64,000 bases of DNA from Paraburkholderia kirstenboschensis (GCF_904848585.1 NZ_CAJHCR010000003.1:558001-622000), one strand, 5' to 3'; shown: positions 44,222-53,727, numbered from the stretch's first letter. Program-made: numbers and translations. The notes: generated from the sequence alone by a model not told the origin.

Positions 44222-45621
44222 TGCGTCACCTCCTCGGTGAGTGTCTCGGTGAGCGCCTCGGTGAGTGCAACAGGCAGCGGCTTGACGGGCGCCTGGCCGC
44301 GCAACCGTCCCACCGACGACAACGGCACGCAAGCGGCCGCCGCAATGATCTCCGCGCCCGCGTGAGCGCAATAGCGGCCTTGGCAACGGCCCATGCCGAC
44401 GCGCGAAAACGCCTTCGCGCGATTGGCTTCCCGCGCGCCCGCCTCGCATACGACGCTGCGCAACTCGCCGGCCGTAATCGCTTCGCAGCGGCAAACAATG
44501 GTCTCGTCCGGCAGCGACGCGGCGAACTTCGCCGGCCACGGAAACGCTTCGCGCAACCCCGCGGCAAAGCGTGTAAAGCGCGCGAGTTCAGCGCGCAAGC
44601 CTTCCATGTCCTTCATGCCCCCGGTCTGCATGCCGTGGTCGTGCATGGCGGCGAGCGCCGCGAGGCGGCCGGAACGCTCCGCTGCGTCCGCGCCGCGCAC
44701 GCGCGCGCCATCGCCCGCGAGATAGACGCCTTTGATGCTGCTACGGCCGTCGTTGTCCACTTGCGCGAGCCACTGCTGCGCATCGTCGTCGAAGACGAAG
44801 CGGCAACCGGCAAGATCCGCGAGTTGCGTTTCTGGGCGCAGGTGATAGCCGAGCGCGACCGCATCGCATGCGAACTCCATGCGCTTGCCGCCCGGCAGCG
44901 CCGCTTCCACACCGCTCACGCCCGTTTGCGGGGAACCTTTGATCTCAAGAGGCTGCACGCCGCGATAAACCGGCACGCGCGCTTTCGACAACACGCGCGT
45001 CAACGCAATGCCCTTTTTGAGCGCGGCGGGAATCGCGAGCAAGCGCGGCAAAGCGGCCATGCGCTGCATGAAGGTCGACGTGTCGAGCACTGCCGCGATC
45101 TGCGCGCCCGCCTTCACGTATTGTGCGGACACGAGATACAGCAGCGGCCCGCTGCCCATCATCACGATGCGCGAGCCGATTGCGCAACCTTGCGATTTCA
45201 ATGCGACCTGCGCGCCGCCAAGACTGTATGTGCCCGCCTGATGCCAGCCTTTGACGGGCATGAGCCGGTCAGTTGCACCGCTGCAAATGATCAGCGCGTC
45301 GAACGGCAGCGAGCCGTAACGCGTGCCGCTCACTGTGTGCACCGCATTCGCCGAGATATTCCACACCAGCGTTTCGGGCAGATAGTCGAGCCTGCCTCTC
45401 AGAGAATCGAAGCTCTGATGCAACGAAGCGGCGCGCTCCGCCTCCGTGCCATAGAGCGTGTCATAGCTGCGGGAAAAGCCTTCCGGCTGACGCCGGTATA
45501 TCTGTCCGCCGTCGCGCCGGCCTTCGTCGATAACGGTTGGACGAAGCCCGGCTTCAACAAGCGCCTGAGCCGCACGCACCCCCGCCGGGCCCGCACCGAT
45601 GATGACTACACGCGGGGCCAT
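44218..45621 (-). CDS. NAD(P)/FAD oxidoreductase subunit with BFD-like 2Fe-2S domain (HcnB/OoxA-like)
   Basis: 467 residues from ATG 45621. N-terminal FAD motif VVIIGAGPAGVRAAQALVEAG, middle nucleotide fold IGSRIVMMGSGPLLYLVS, YLAGDGARV FAD-closing motif. A C-terminal bacterioferritin-ferredoxin-like cysteine set follows: CRCEAITAGEL, then MGRCQGRYC. This is the layout of HcnB, octopine/nopaline oxidase subunit A and hydroxyproline dehydrogenase subunits. It passes electrons between the DadA-like subunit and the 2Fe-2S protein. Overlaps of 16 bases upstream and 4 bases downstream show tight coupling. Confidence 0.88.
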   Translation of the reverse strand: MAPRVVIIGAGPAGVRAAQALVEAGLRPTVIDEGRRDGGQIYRRQPEGFSRSYDTLYGTEAERAASLHQSFDSLRGRLDYLPETLVWNISANAVHTVSGTRYGSLPFDALIICSGATDRLMPVKGWHQAGTYSLGGAQVALKSQGCAIGSRIVMMGSGPLLYLVSAQYVKAGAQIAAVLDTSTFMQRMAALPRLLAIPAALKKGIALTRVLSKARVPVYRGVQPLEIKGSPQTGVSGVEAALPGGKRMEFACDAVALGYHLRPETQLADLAGCRFVFDDDAQQWLAQVDNDGRSSIKGVYLAGDGARVRGADAAERSGRLAALAAMHDHGMQTGGMKDMEGLRAELARFTRFAAGLREAFPWPAKFAASLPDETIVCRCEAITAGELRSVVCEAGAREANRAKAFSRVGMGRCQGRYCAHAGAEIIAAAACVPLSSVGRLRGQAPVKPLPVALTEALTETLTEEVTQ

Positions 45622-45920
45622 ACGCCCTCCCCGGCTTCGGCCAGTTTCGTGACGATCGACATGCCGGGCGCCGCCGGCGTGCTGCACGCGCGCACGCGCT
45701 CGCCTTGCGCGGTCCATACCCAGCAGTCCTGACACGCGCCCATCAGACAGAAGCCGGCGCGACGGCCATCGCCGAATTCGGAATCGCGCAGCGTGCTTCC
45801 GCTCGTGAGCAATGCGACCATCAGCGTGTCGCCTTCGGCGGCTTCGCGTATCACGCCGTCGACGGTAATCGGGAAGGTCTTGCGACCGGTTTCCGCGAGC
45901 CGCACAAATCGCTGATTCAT
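45606..45920 (-). CDS. Small 2Fe-2S ferredoxin-like subunit (HcnA/SoxD-like)
   Basis: 104 residues from ATG 45920. FPITVDGVIREAAEGDTLMV is the beta-grasp start, and the cluster ligands are in FCLMGACQDCW and RACST (C-x4-C-x2-C, then C). Family members are the small iron-sulfur subunits of HCN synthase and opine oxidase complexes. The ATG overlaps the ABC ATPase stop as ATGA, and the gene overlaps the next subunit by 16 bases. Confidence 0.87.
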   Translation of the reverse strand: MNQRFVRLAETGRKTFPITVDGVIREAAEGDTLMVALLTSGSTLRDSEFGDGRRAGFCLMGACQDCWVWTAQGERVRACSTPAAPGMSIVTKLAEAGEGVWPRV

Positions 45921-47761
45921 GCCGGGATCGTCTCCAGGGTTTGCAAACGGCTGAGCTCGGCCGCCGAATGGTGGCAAAGAATTTCCGCGCCGGAAGGAAG
46001 CTTCTTGAGCGACGGCGGCGTCATGTTGCATCTACCGTCGATACGCACGGGACAGCGTGAACGGAACGAACACAGTTCGGGCACCTCGGCGCTCTCGCCC
46101 ATCGCGGGCAATGCGCAAGCAGCCACGTGACGGCGCGCGTCGAGCCAGCCGGGCCTCAGTTCGGGCACCGAATCGACGAGCAACTCCGTGTACGGGTGAT
46201 ACGGCGGCGCGGCGAGCACGTCGCGCTGTCCCGCTTCGACGCGCTGCCCCGCGTACAACACGATCACTTCGTCGCAGATCGCGCGCACGGTGGAAATGTC
46301 GTGGCTGATGAACATGTACGACACTCCAAGCTCGCGCCGCAACTCGGCGAGCAGATCGAGGATCGCGGCGCCGACCACCGTGTCGAGCGCGGATGTCACT
46401 TCGTCGCAGAGAATCAGCGCGGGATCGGCAGCGAGCGCGCGCGCCAGATTGACGCGTTGCTTCTGGCCGCCGGATAAACCGGCAGGCGTGCGAGCCGCGA
46501 TCGAAGCCGGCAGCTTCACCAGATCGAGCAGCGCGAGCATGCGTTTCTTAGCAGCAGCGCCACGCAGATGGTGATAGAACGCGAGCGGCCGGCCCAGAAT
46601 GTCCGCAATCGAATGGCTCGGGTTCAGCGCGGTGTCCGCGTTCTGGAACACGATCTGGATCTGCCGGTACTGCTCGGGCGTGCGGCGCGACAGTTGCGCC
46701 GGCAGCGCCTCGCCGTTGAACAGCACGTCGCCGCGTGCGCGGTCGACGAGACCCGCGACCACGCGCGCGAGCGTCGTCTTGCCCGAACCCGATTCGCCGA
46801 TCACGCCGAGCGCGCTGCCGCGGGCAATGGTGAGGCTCACGTCATCGAGCACCCGCACGGCGGGCACGCCGAAACGGTCGATGCGGCCATAACCCGCCGA
46901 CAGTCCGCGGATTTCCAGCAGCGGCGGCACGCGCTTCGCGCCTTCCGTCGTGTCGAATGACGCTTCCGGGCGGCGCGTCGCGGCGAGCAACTGGCGCGTG
47001 TAGGCATCGACGGGGGCGTCGAGCACTTGCGCGACCGCACCGTTCTCCTTGACCGCACCGCCGTTCAGCACGACGATGCGATCGGCCATCTGCGCGACCA
47101 CGGCAAGATCGTGCGACACATACACAGCAGTCGTGCCGAGTTCGCGTACCACCTTCTTGAAAGCCGCGAGCACTTCGATTTGCGTGGTGACGTCGAGCGC
47201 GGTAGTCGGTTCGTCGAACACGACGACAGCCGGATCGGTAATCAACGCCATCGCGGCCATCAAGCGCTGCAACTGCCCGCCGGACACCTGATGCGGATAG
47301 CGATCGCCGATCGTCTCCGGCGCGGGCAACGCGAGCGCGCGAAAGAGCCCAATTGCCTTGGTCCGCGCGGCGTCTTTAGTCATCAACTGATGCAGCAGCG
47401 CCGGCTCGGTGACCTGATCCATGATCGTGCGCGCCGGATTGAAGCCAGCCGCCGCGCTCTGCGCGACATACGCGACGGTGCGCGCGCGCAACGCGCGGCG
47501 TCCCCTGGCGTCGAGCGACAGCACGTCGACCTCGCCGATGCGCACCGCGCCGCCGCTGATCGAGCAGCCCGCGCGAGCATAGCCGAGCAGCGCCAACGCA
47601 ATGGTCGTCTTGCCCGAACCCGACTCGCCGATCAGCGCAAGCACCTCGCCCTTCTTCACCGAAAAGTCGACGCCTTTGACGATCTCCGTCACCGGCCCGT
47701 GCGCCGTGCCGGCGACGACACGCAGCCCCTTCACTTCAATCATGTCCCGGTCGGCCATCAT
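45917..47761 (-). CDS. Fused dipeptide/opine-type ABC transporter ATP-binding protein (DppD-DppF)
   Basis: 614 residues holding two ABC modules. The first has Walker A GESGSGKTT, signature VSGGQLQRL and Walker B VVVFDEPTTALD. The second has GESGSGKTT, LSGGQKQRV and LILCDEVTSALD. A Cys-containing oligopeptide-transporter C-terminus (ELCSFRSRCPVRIDGRC) closes it. It energises the two permeases encoded upstream. The start at 47761 forms an ATGA overlap with the DppC-type gene. Single-chain D-F fusions occur in several Dpp/Opp systems. Confidence 0.92.
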   Translation of the reverse strand: MMADRDMIEVKGLRVVAGTAHGPVTEIVKGVDFSVKKGEVLALIGESGSGKTTIALALLGYARAGCSISGGAVRIGEVDVLSLDARGRRALRARTVAYVAQSAAAGFNPARTIMDQVTEPALLHQLMTKDAARTKAIGLFRALALPAPETIGDRYPHQVSGGQLQRLMAAMALITDPAVVVFDEPTTALDVTTQIEVLAAFKKVVRELGTTAVYVSHDLAVVAQMADRIVVLNGGAVKENGAVAQVLDAPVDAYTRQLLAATRRPEASFDTTEGAKRVPPLLEIRGLSAGYGRIDRFGVPAVRVLDDVSLTIARGSALGVIGESGSGKTTLARVVAGLVDRARGDVLFNGEALPAQLSRRTPEQYRQIQIVFQNADTALNPSHSIADILGRPLAFYHHLRGAAAKKRMLALLDLVKLPASIAARTPAGLSGGQKQRVNLARALAADPALILCDEVTSALDTVVGAAILDLLAELRRELGVSYMFISHDISTVRAICDEVIVLYAGQRVEAGQRDVLAAPPYHPYTELLVDSVPELRPGWLDARRHVAACALPAMGESAEVPELCSFRSRCPVRIDGRCNMTPPSLKKLPSGAEILCHHSAAELSRLQTLETIPA

Positions 47762-48705
47762 GCGTCTCCGTGGCTACGGCTGCGACGCCGCAAGTTGTCG
47801 ATCAGCAAATTCATGCCGATGGTCAGCGTGGCAATCGCCACCGCCGGCATCAGGACCGCGGGCGCGCCTTCCGACAAGCCGCCGATGTTCTCGCGCACGA
47901 GCGAACCCCAGTCGGCGTTGGGCGGCTGCACGCCGAGGCCGAGGAAGCTCAGGCCGCTCAACAGCAGCACGATGAACACGAAGCGCAGCCCGAAATCCGC
48001 GAGCATGGGATGGATCATGTTCGGCAGTACCTCGACGCGCGCGATATACAACAGACCTTCGCCGCGCGCGCGGGCCACCTGCACGTATTCCAGGCCCATC
48101 AGGTTCAACGCGAGCGAACGCGAGATACGAAACGCGCCGGGAATGTACGCAAGCGCGGCAACAGTGGTGAGCATCGTGATCGACGATCCGAAAGCCGCGA
48201 TCACGACGAGCGCGAGCACCTTGCTCGGAATCGAAATCAGCGCATCGAACAGGCGGCTCAACACTTCATCGACCCATTTGCCCGACACCGCCGCGAGCAG
48301 GCCGAAGAACGTGCCGATTACGCTCGCGAGCAACGCGGCCGCGAGCGCGAGGCCCACCGTATAGCGCGCGCCGTACAGAATGCGGCTCAGCATGTCGCGG
48401 CCGAGATAATCGGTGCCGAGCGGATAGGCCGCGCTATAGCGGCCGAAAATTTCCGTCGACGTCAGCGCGCCGCCTTTGTACGGCGCGACCAGCGGTCCGA
48501 TGAAAGCGACCAGCAGCCAGAACAGCACCATCAGCAGGCCAAGCAGGCCGAGCACCGAAAAGCGCTGCACGAGGCGTTGCAGCACGTTGTACTTCGGGCT
48601 CGCCACTTCGACGGGCGTCGTCTCGGCGACGAGTTCATCGCGGCTGACGTCGTATAGCTCGGTGCCGGCGTGAGGAACGTGGGGATTGGTAGGTCGGGTC
48701 ATCAT
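47758..48705 (-). CDS. ABC transporter permease, DppC type
   Basis: 315 residues from ATG 48705, which overlaps the DppB-type gene's stop by four bases. One N-terminal helix (VLGLLGLLMVLFWLLVAFIG) and five more follow. HPLGTDYLGRDML-like text reads YPLGTDYLGRDMLSRIL, and the EAA loop reads RARGEGLLYIARVEVLPNMI, as in DppC/OppC. It forms the channel with the DppB-type protein. Confidence 0.92.
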   Translation of the reverse strand: MMTRPTNPHVPHAGTELYDVSRDELVAETTPVEVASPKYNVLQRLVQRFSVLGLLGLLMVLFWLLVAFIGPLVAPYKGGALTSTEIFGRYSAAYPLGTDYLGRDMLSRILYGARYTVGLALAAALLASVIGTFFGLLAAVSGKWVDEVLSRLFDALISIPSKVLALVVIAAFGSSITMLTTVAALAYIPGAFRISRSLALNLMGLEYVQVARARGEGLLYIARVEVLPNMIHPMLADFGLRFVFIVLLLSGLSFLGLGVQPPNADWGSLVRENIGGLSEGAPAVLMPAVAIATLTIGMNLLIDNLRRRSRSHGDA

Positions 48706-49655
48706 CGACGCAGCCTCGGGTTGGATACGATCTGACACAGATCCGCGATCAGCACGAGCGCGAGATACGCGGCGCAAAACACCATCACGCAGCCTTGTAC
48801 GAGCGGCATGTCGCGATTCGTCACGGCGTCGACCATCAGGCTCGCAAGGCCCGGATAGTTGAAGATCGACTCGACGATCACCACGCCGCCGAACAGATAC
48901 GACAGGCTCAGCGCGACGGCATTGGCAATCGGCCCAATGGTGTTCGGGAGCACATGCCGCAACACCACGCGCCCTGGCGAAGCGCCCTTGAGCAGCGCCA
49001 TTTCCACATACGACGAGTTGAGCTGATCGAGCACGGCGGCGCGCGTCATGCGCGCCATCTGCGCGACGATCACGCAGCACAGCGTCATGACCGGCATCGC
49101 GTAGATGCGCAGCAGCGCGCCGAACGAATTCACTTCGGACAGATACGACAGCGCGGGCAGCCAGCGCAGCTTCACGGCGAAAATCAGCACCGCGACCGTC
49201 GCGACGAGAAACTCGGGAACGGCAACGGTCGACAGCGTCAGCACATTCAGCACACGGTCGAGCAGCGAGCCGCGAAACATCGCCGACGCGATGCCGATTA
49301 CCAGCGCGACCGGCACCGACACCACCGCGGTCAAGCCGGCGAGCACGAGGGAGTTCGGCAGGCGCGTCGCGATCAACTGGCTAACGGGCAGATTGTTCGA
49401 CAACGACGTGCCGAAGTTGCCAGTCACAATATGAAGAAGCCACTCGAAGTAGCGTTGCAGCGCGGGCTGATCGAGCCCGAACTGATGCCGCAATGCGGCG
49501 ACGGCCTCCGGCGTGGCCGCCTGGCCGAGCGCCTGTTGCGCGGCGTCGCCGGGAAGCAGCCCCGTGACGCCGAACACGATTGCCGAAACCAGCAGGAGCG
49601 TGAGCAGCGCGAGGCCGAGGCGCGCGGCGATGAGTCGTTGCGCGTGTGCTTTCAT
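48702..49655 (-). CDS. ABC transporter permease, DppB type
   Basis: 317 residues from ATG 49655, with AAAGGAGG nine bases upstream. Helix 1 is IAARLGLALLTLLLVSAIVF. GLLPGDAAQQALG and the EAA loop LKGASPGRVVLRHVLPNTIG match the DppB/OppB family. It pairs with the downstream DppC-type permease. Confidence 0.92.
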   Translation of the reverse strand: MKAHAQRLIAARLGLALLTLLLVSAIVFGVTGLLPGDAAQQALGQAATPEAVAALRHQFGLDQPALQRYFEWLLHIVTGNFGTSLSNNLPVSQLIATRLPNSLVLAGLTAVVSVPVALVIGIASAMFRGSLLDRVLNVLTLSTVAVPEFLVATVAVLIFAVKLRWLPALSYLSEVNSFGALLRIYAMPVMTLCCVIVAQMARMTRAAVLDQLNSSYVEMALLKGASPGRVVLRHVLPNTIGPIANAVALSLSYLFGGVVIVESIFNYPGLASLMVDAVTNRDMPLVQGCVMVFCAAYLALVLIADLCQIVSNPRLRR

Positions 49656-49682
49656 TGAAAGTCGCCTCCTTTTTTGCAGCAT

Positions 49683-49761
49683 GCGCGCCGCGTCGCAGCG
49701 GCGCGCCGGTGCACGTATTGCGCGTATTGCGGGGAAACGGCGCCCCGGTTCACAGAACCGG
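49683..49761 (-). other. Two stem-loops between binding-protein and permease genes
   Basis: CCGGTTC-ACA-GAACCGG (49745-49761) and GCGCGCCGC/GCGGCGCGC (49683-49691 with 49698-49706) are perfect stems of 7 and 9 bp in the 118-nt gap. Neither has a T-run. Such hairpins often protect the upstream binding-protein mRNA and lower permease expression. Confidence 0.55.
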
Positions 49762-49773
49762 AACGCCTTTACA

Positions 49774-51390
49774 TTACGCCTCTAGCCAGACGTTTTCGGC
49801 AAATGCAAAACCCATCAGACCTGCGAGCGGAATCGAGCCGAGGCCCTTGAGCTTGCTCGTATAGGCGTCGAGCGAACTCTGAAACAACGGAATGCCGATG
49901 CCGCCGTTTTCATGTACCAGTACCTGGATGTCGCCGTAAATCTGCTTACGCTTGGCGTCGTCCGGCTCGCCGCGCGCCGCGACCAGCAACTGGTCGAATT
50001 TCGCGCTCTTCCAGTTCGCCTCGTTCCATGGCGCGTCCGACTTGAAGAACTGCGTGAGCAGCACGTCGGCGCTCGGGCGCGCGTTGACGGAACCGTAACC
50101 GAGCGGATGCTTCATCCAGTGGTTCGACCAGTAGCCGTCCGCCGGCACTCGCGTTACCTGCAGGTTCAAGCCCGCTTGCGGCGCGACCTGCTGAAGCAGC
50201 ATCGCCATCTCGACCGAACCTTCAGCCGCCGGCGAAGCGAAAATCTGGACCGGCGTGCTGCCGACCTTGGCCTTCTGGAAGTGATACTTCGCCTTGTCCA
50301 GGTCGAACTTGCGCTGCGGCAAACCGGCCAGGTAGTACTTGTTGGTCGGATCGATCGGCTGATCGTTGCCGATCGCGCCGTAGCCCTGAAAGATCGCGCG
50401 GCGAATCTGCTCGCGATCCTGCAGGTACATCATGCCTCGCCGAAAATCGTCGGTGCCGGTAATGCCGCCTTCGTCGCGAACGACCAGGTCCGTGTACTGG
50501 CCGGTTTTCGTTTCCAGCACGGAGAAGCCGCCCGTGCCCTTGATGCGCGGCGCCGAGCGCGGACTGACCGCGTTGATCAGCTGCACGTCGCCGGAAAGCA
50601 GCGCGTTCACGCGTGCCGATTCGTCGCCGATGCCGATCAGTTCGACCTCGTCCAGATGCGGCAGACCCGGCTTCCAGTATTTCTCGTTCTTCACGCCGAC
50701 CGTGCGCACGCCCGGCGAGAACTCCTTGACCTTGAACGGACCCGTGCCCACAGCCGTCTTGAAGTCCTTGGTGCCGTCCTTGATGATGAGGAAGTGCGAC
50801 GTCGCGAGAATCACCGGCAGGTCGGCGTTCGCGCCTTCGAGCGTGATCGTCACCTCGTCCGGACCCGTGGCCTTCACTTCCTTGATCTGATCGGCGAGCG
50901 TCTTGGCCTTCGACGCCGTCGCCGGGTCCTTGTGACGCATGATCGAATAGACCACGTCGGCGGGCGCGAGCGACTTGCCGTCGTGAAACTGCACGCCGCT
51001 GCGCAGCTTGACGATCCACACGGTCGCGTCTTTCGTATCGAGCGACGTGGCCAGTGCCATCTTCGCGCCGAGATGCGAGTCGAGTTCGGTCAGGCCGTTG
51101 TAGAACATGTTGCAACGGACGTAGTCGGTGGCGAGCGCCCCCTTCGCGGGATCGAGCGTGTCAGCCGCTGACGCGGACTGTGTCGCCACGCGAATCTTGC
51201 CGCCCTGCCTGGGCGTCGACTGCGCGAGAGCCGCGCCGCTCGCGCTCAGCAGCCCGGCGCCCGTCATCGACATCATCCCGGCCGCGGCCATCGCGCGCAG
51301 CACATCGCGCCGCGAGGCGCCCCGGGCTGTCAATTGCTCCAACCCGTTACCGAGGTCATGAGCGCCATGTTTCGAGTTTTCCTTATTCAT
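49774..51390 (-). CDS. ABC transporter periplasmic substrate-binding protein (family 5), Tat-exported
   Basis: 538 residues from ATG 51390 (GGAG seven bases upstream). The N-terminus carries a twin-arginine signal, ASRRDVLRAMAAAGMMSMTG, with cleavage near AALAQ. The body matches DppA/OppA-type proteins: IRVATQSASAADTLDPAKGA, FHDGKSLAPADVVYSIMR, GTGPFKVKEF. It captures the substrate, a peptide, opine or similar amino compound, for the importer encoded downstream. Tat export suggests folding before transport. Confidence 0.92.
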   Translation of the reverse strand: MNKENSKHGAHDLGNGLEQLTARGASRRDVLRAMAAAGMMSMTGAGLLSASGAALAQSTPRQGGKIRVATQSASAADTLDPAKGALATDYVRCNMFYNGLTELDSHLGAKMALATSLDTKDATVWIVKLRSGVQFHDGKSLAPADVVYSIMRHKDPATASKAKTLADQIKEVKATGPDEVTITLEGANADLPVILATSHFLIIKDGTKDFKTAVGTGPFKVKEFSPGVRTVGVKNEKYWKPGLPHLDEVELIGIGDESARVNALLSGDVQLINAVSPRSAPRIKGTGGFSVLETKTGQYTDLVVRDEGGITGTDDFRRGMMYLQDREQIRRAIFQGYGAIGNDQPIDPTNKYYLAGLPQRKFDLDKAKYHFQKAKVGSTPVQIFASPAAEGSVEMAMLLQQVAPQAGLNLQVTRVPADGYWSNHWMKHPLGYGSVNARPSADVLLTQFFKSDAPWNEANWKSAKFDQLLVAARGEPDDAKRKQIYGDIQVLVHENGGIGIPLFQSSLDAYTSKLKGLGSIPLAGLMGFAFAENVWLEA

Positions 51391-51461
51391 CGAACTTCTC
51401 CGCAAGTGTGGGCAGTTGTGATGGCTGCGTGGGGTTCACTAACAAACACAACAACAGGACT

Positions 51462-52736
51462 TCAATAAAAGATGTCTTTGATACGGTAATACGTCCCCAC
51501 GAGCGGCAGGAACCAGGGCTTGCCGGTGTGGCCCGGAATCGCGGCCCATTCGGACTCACCCCAAGGGTTGCGGTCTTCGCGGCCGTCCATGACGTCCGCC
51601 ATCACCTGACCCATGTGTGTGGACATCTGCGTGCCGTGGCCGCTGTAACCCATCGAAAAATAAATGCCGTCGTGTTGCCCGGCGTGCGGCAGGCGGTCGA
51701 CGCTCATGTCCACCAGACCGCCCCAGCAATAGTCGATGCGTGCGTTCGCCAGCATCGGAAACATCGCGGCGAGACCTTGTTGCAGGATGCGTCCGCTCTT
51801 CGCATCGGACGGACGCTCCGAAGCCGTGAATCGCGCGCGGCCGCCGAACAGCAGACGCGAGTCGGGCGTCACGCGGAAGTAGTTGTGCATCAGGCGCGTG
51901 GTCGTATACGCGCGCCGGTTGGGCAACACCTTCGCCAATAGTTCCGGCGCCAAAGGCTCGGTCACCACGATGAACGACCCGACCGGAGCAAGACGCCGCC
52001 GATACCAGCCAAACGGCCCATGCCGCGACGGGCCGGTTGCGATTAACACCTGCTTCGCACGCACTTCGCCGCGCGCGGTGACGACGCGATGTCCGCCGCC
52101 GTCTTTCGTGATCGACGTGACCGCCGCGTTTTCATACAGCTTCGCGCCGTAACGAACCGCAGCTTCGGCGAGCCCGACCGTGAACTTGCCCATATGCATC
52201 TGACCGCCGTGACGTTGCAGCAATCCGCCATGGAAACTGTCGGAATGAACCTCGCTGCGAATACGTTCGCCGTCGATCAGTTCAATGTCGGTGTCCACCG
52301 TGCGGCGAATCAGATCGGCGGTCTTCTCCAGGTGCGCGAGATGATGCGGCTTCGATGCGAGCTTCAGCTTGCCGGTCGCAATGTAGTTGCAGTCGATCTG
52401 CTCTTCGCGGATCAGACGCTCGACCGTATCGACCGCATCCGCAAACGCGCGGTAACACGCGCTCGCGCGCTCGATACCGAGTTGCGCGGCGAGCGCGACG
52501 AAGTCTTGCGCGACGCCCGTATTCACCTGCCCGCCGTTGCGGCCGGATGCACCGCCGCCCACGCGCCCAGCGTCCACCACCGTTACCGACGCGCCGCGCT
52601 TACCCAGCGCCTGCGCCGCCGACAAGCCGGTGAAGCCCGCGCCGATCACCACCACATCGGCGAGGCCGTCGACCGGGCCTTCACACGCCGTGACGAACGG
52701 CGGCGCGGTGTCGAGCCAATAGGAATCGAGCTTCAT
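51462..52736 (-). CDS. FAD-dependent oxidase, PuuB/gamma-glutamylputrescine oxidase-like
   Basis: 424 residues. The N-terminal SYWLDTAPP is typical of the PuuB/OrdL group. The FAD motif is DVVVIGAGFTGLSAAQALG with GASGRNGGQVNTG (Arg-Asn-Gly-Gly). HNYFRVTPDSRLLFGGRARF and GYSGHGTQMSTHMGQ lie further on. The family oxidises secondary or primary amines to aldehyde plus amine, making H2O2. AAAGGA precedes the start. It is the second gene of the amine operon, 27 nt behind the HAD gene. Confidence 0.88.
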   Translation of the reverse strand: MKLDSYWLDTAPPFVTACEGPVDGLADVVVIGAGFTGLSAAQALGKRGASVTVVDAGRVGGGASGRNGGQVNTGVAQDFVALAAQLGIERASACYRAFADAVDTVERLIREEQIDCNYIATGKLKLASKPHHLAHLEKTADLIRRTVDTDIELIDGERIRSEVHSDSFHGGLLQRHGGQMHMGKFTVGLAEAAVRYGAKLYENAAVTSITKDGGGHRVVTARGEVRAKQVLIATGPSRHGPFGWYRRRLAPVGSFIVVTEPLAPELLAKVLPNRRAYTTTRLMHNYFRVTPDSRLLFGGRARFTASERPSDAKSGRILQQGLAAMFPMLANARIDYCWGGLVDMSVDRLPHAGQHDGIYFSMGYSGHGTQMSTHMGQVMADVMDGREDRNPWGESEWAAIPGHTGKPWFLPLVGTYYRIKDIFY

Positions 52737-52763
52737 CCGGAGTGTCCTTTGTTCGGCAGATGC

Positions 52764-53432
52764 TTACAGGCCGAGTTCGGCAGCCAGTTGCGGAATGCCG
52801 TCGACTTCGTAGTACTGGTAATACGGCGTCGACGGTTCATGACCGCGGTTGATGAACGCCTTATGCTTGACGCCCATGTCGTGAACGGTCATGAGGTCGT
52901 AGCGCAGGCTCGACGACACGTGCAACACGTCTTCCGGATTGCAGTTGAGCTTGTCGAACATGTACTCGAAGCCTTGCATGCGCGGCTTGTACGATTGCGC
53001 CTGCTCGGCCGTGAACACTGCATGGAACGGCGCGCCGAGCTTGTCGACGTTGCTTTGGATCTGGTCGTTCGACGCGTTCGACAGAATCACGAGCTTGTAC
53101 TTTTTTGCAAGGCGCGACAGACCTTCGGGCACGTCCGGATGCGGGCCCCACGTCGGCACCGCCTCATAGATCTTCTGCGCACCGGCTTCATTGAATTCGA
53201 CGTTCATGCGCGCGCACGCACGGCGCAGCGCATTCACCACGACATCGCGATACGGCTTCCATGCGCCCAGCACTTCGTCGCGGCGATAGCCAGCGTAGAA
53301 CGCGACCAGCTTTTCGAGGTCATCGGCCTTCAGAAGGTGGCCGTACAGTTCGCGCGTCATGTCGGCCATGCGGAATTTGGTCAGCGTGCCGTAGCAGTCG
53401 AAGGTAATGTATTTAGGTTCGAATTCGATCAT
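52764..53432 (-). CDS. HAD-superfamily hydrolase, haloacid dehalogenase type II
   Basis: 222 residues. ITFDCYGTLTKF holds the nucleophile Asp; VILSNASNDQI is motif II, KPRMQGFEYMFDKL motif III, and SSSLRYDLMTVHDMGVKHKA motif IV. The fold matches L-2-haloacid dehalogenases, but many members act on phosphates or other carbons. As first gene of the amine-oxidation operon a dehalogenase role is unlikely to be the whole story; hydrolysis of a pathway intermediate is an alternative. Substrate unknown. Confidence 0.85.
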   Translation of the reverse strand: MIEFEPKYITFDCYGTLTKFRMADMTRELYGHLLKADDLEKLVAFYAGYRRDEVLGAWKPYRDVVVNALRRACARMNVEFNEAGAQKIYEAVPTWGPHPDVPEGLSRLAKKYKLVILSNASNDQIQSNVDKLGAPFHAVFTAEQAQSYKPRMQGFEYMFDKLNCNPEDVLHVSSSLRYDLMTVHDMGVKHKAFINRGHEPSTPYYQYYEVDGIPQLAAELGL

Positions 53433-53727
53433 GGTGCAGTCCTATCGTGATGGTGAACTCGCGTCGAGCTCATTGGCGAAAACAGGGAAAGCTCATTCCT
53501 GTAAAAGATTTAATCAGCGCAAAAACATAGATGTTCCTGATTCGCGCGCTGCTTGTGACACAAACCATGCGTTTTGAGGCCGTTGCGCAGCAGAGTCTGC
53601 GGTTAGCGGCTGGAAGCCTTGCCAGGCTTGGGTCGCGTGGGGCCGAGCGTGGCGTGGCGTTGAGCCGGGCATCGACGGCGCATGGCGCCGAAGTCATGCT
53701 TTGACGCGGTGCACGCGGCCGCCCCCG

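Noticed and set aside
43052..45920. Naming the three-part flavoprotein hydrogen cyanide synthase (hcnABC)
   Set aside because: Same architecture, but the setting inside a dipeptide-type importer operon with PuuB, aldehyde dehydrogenase and aminotransferase fits amine or opine oxidation better.
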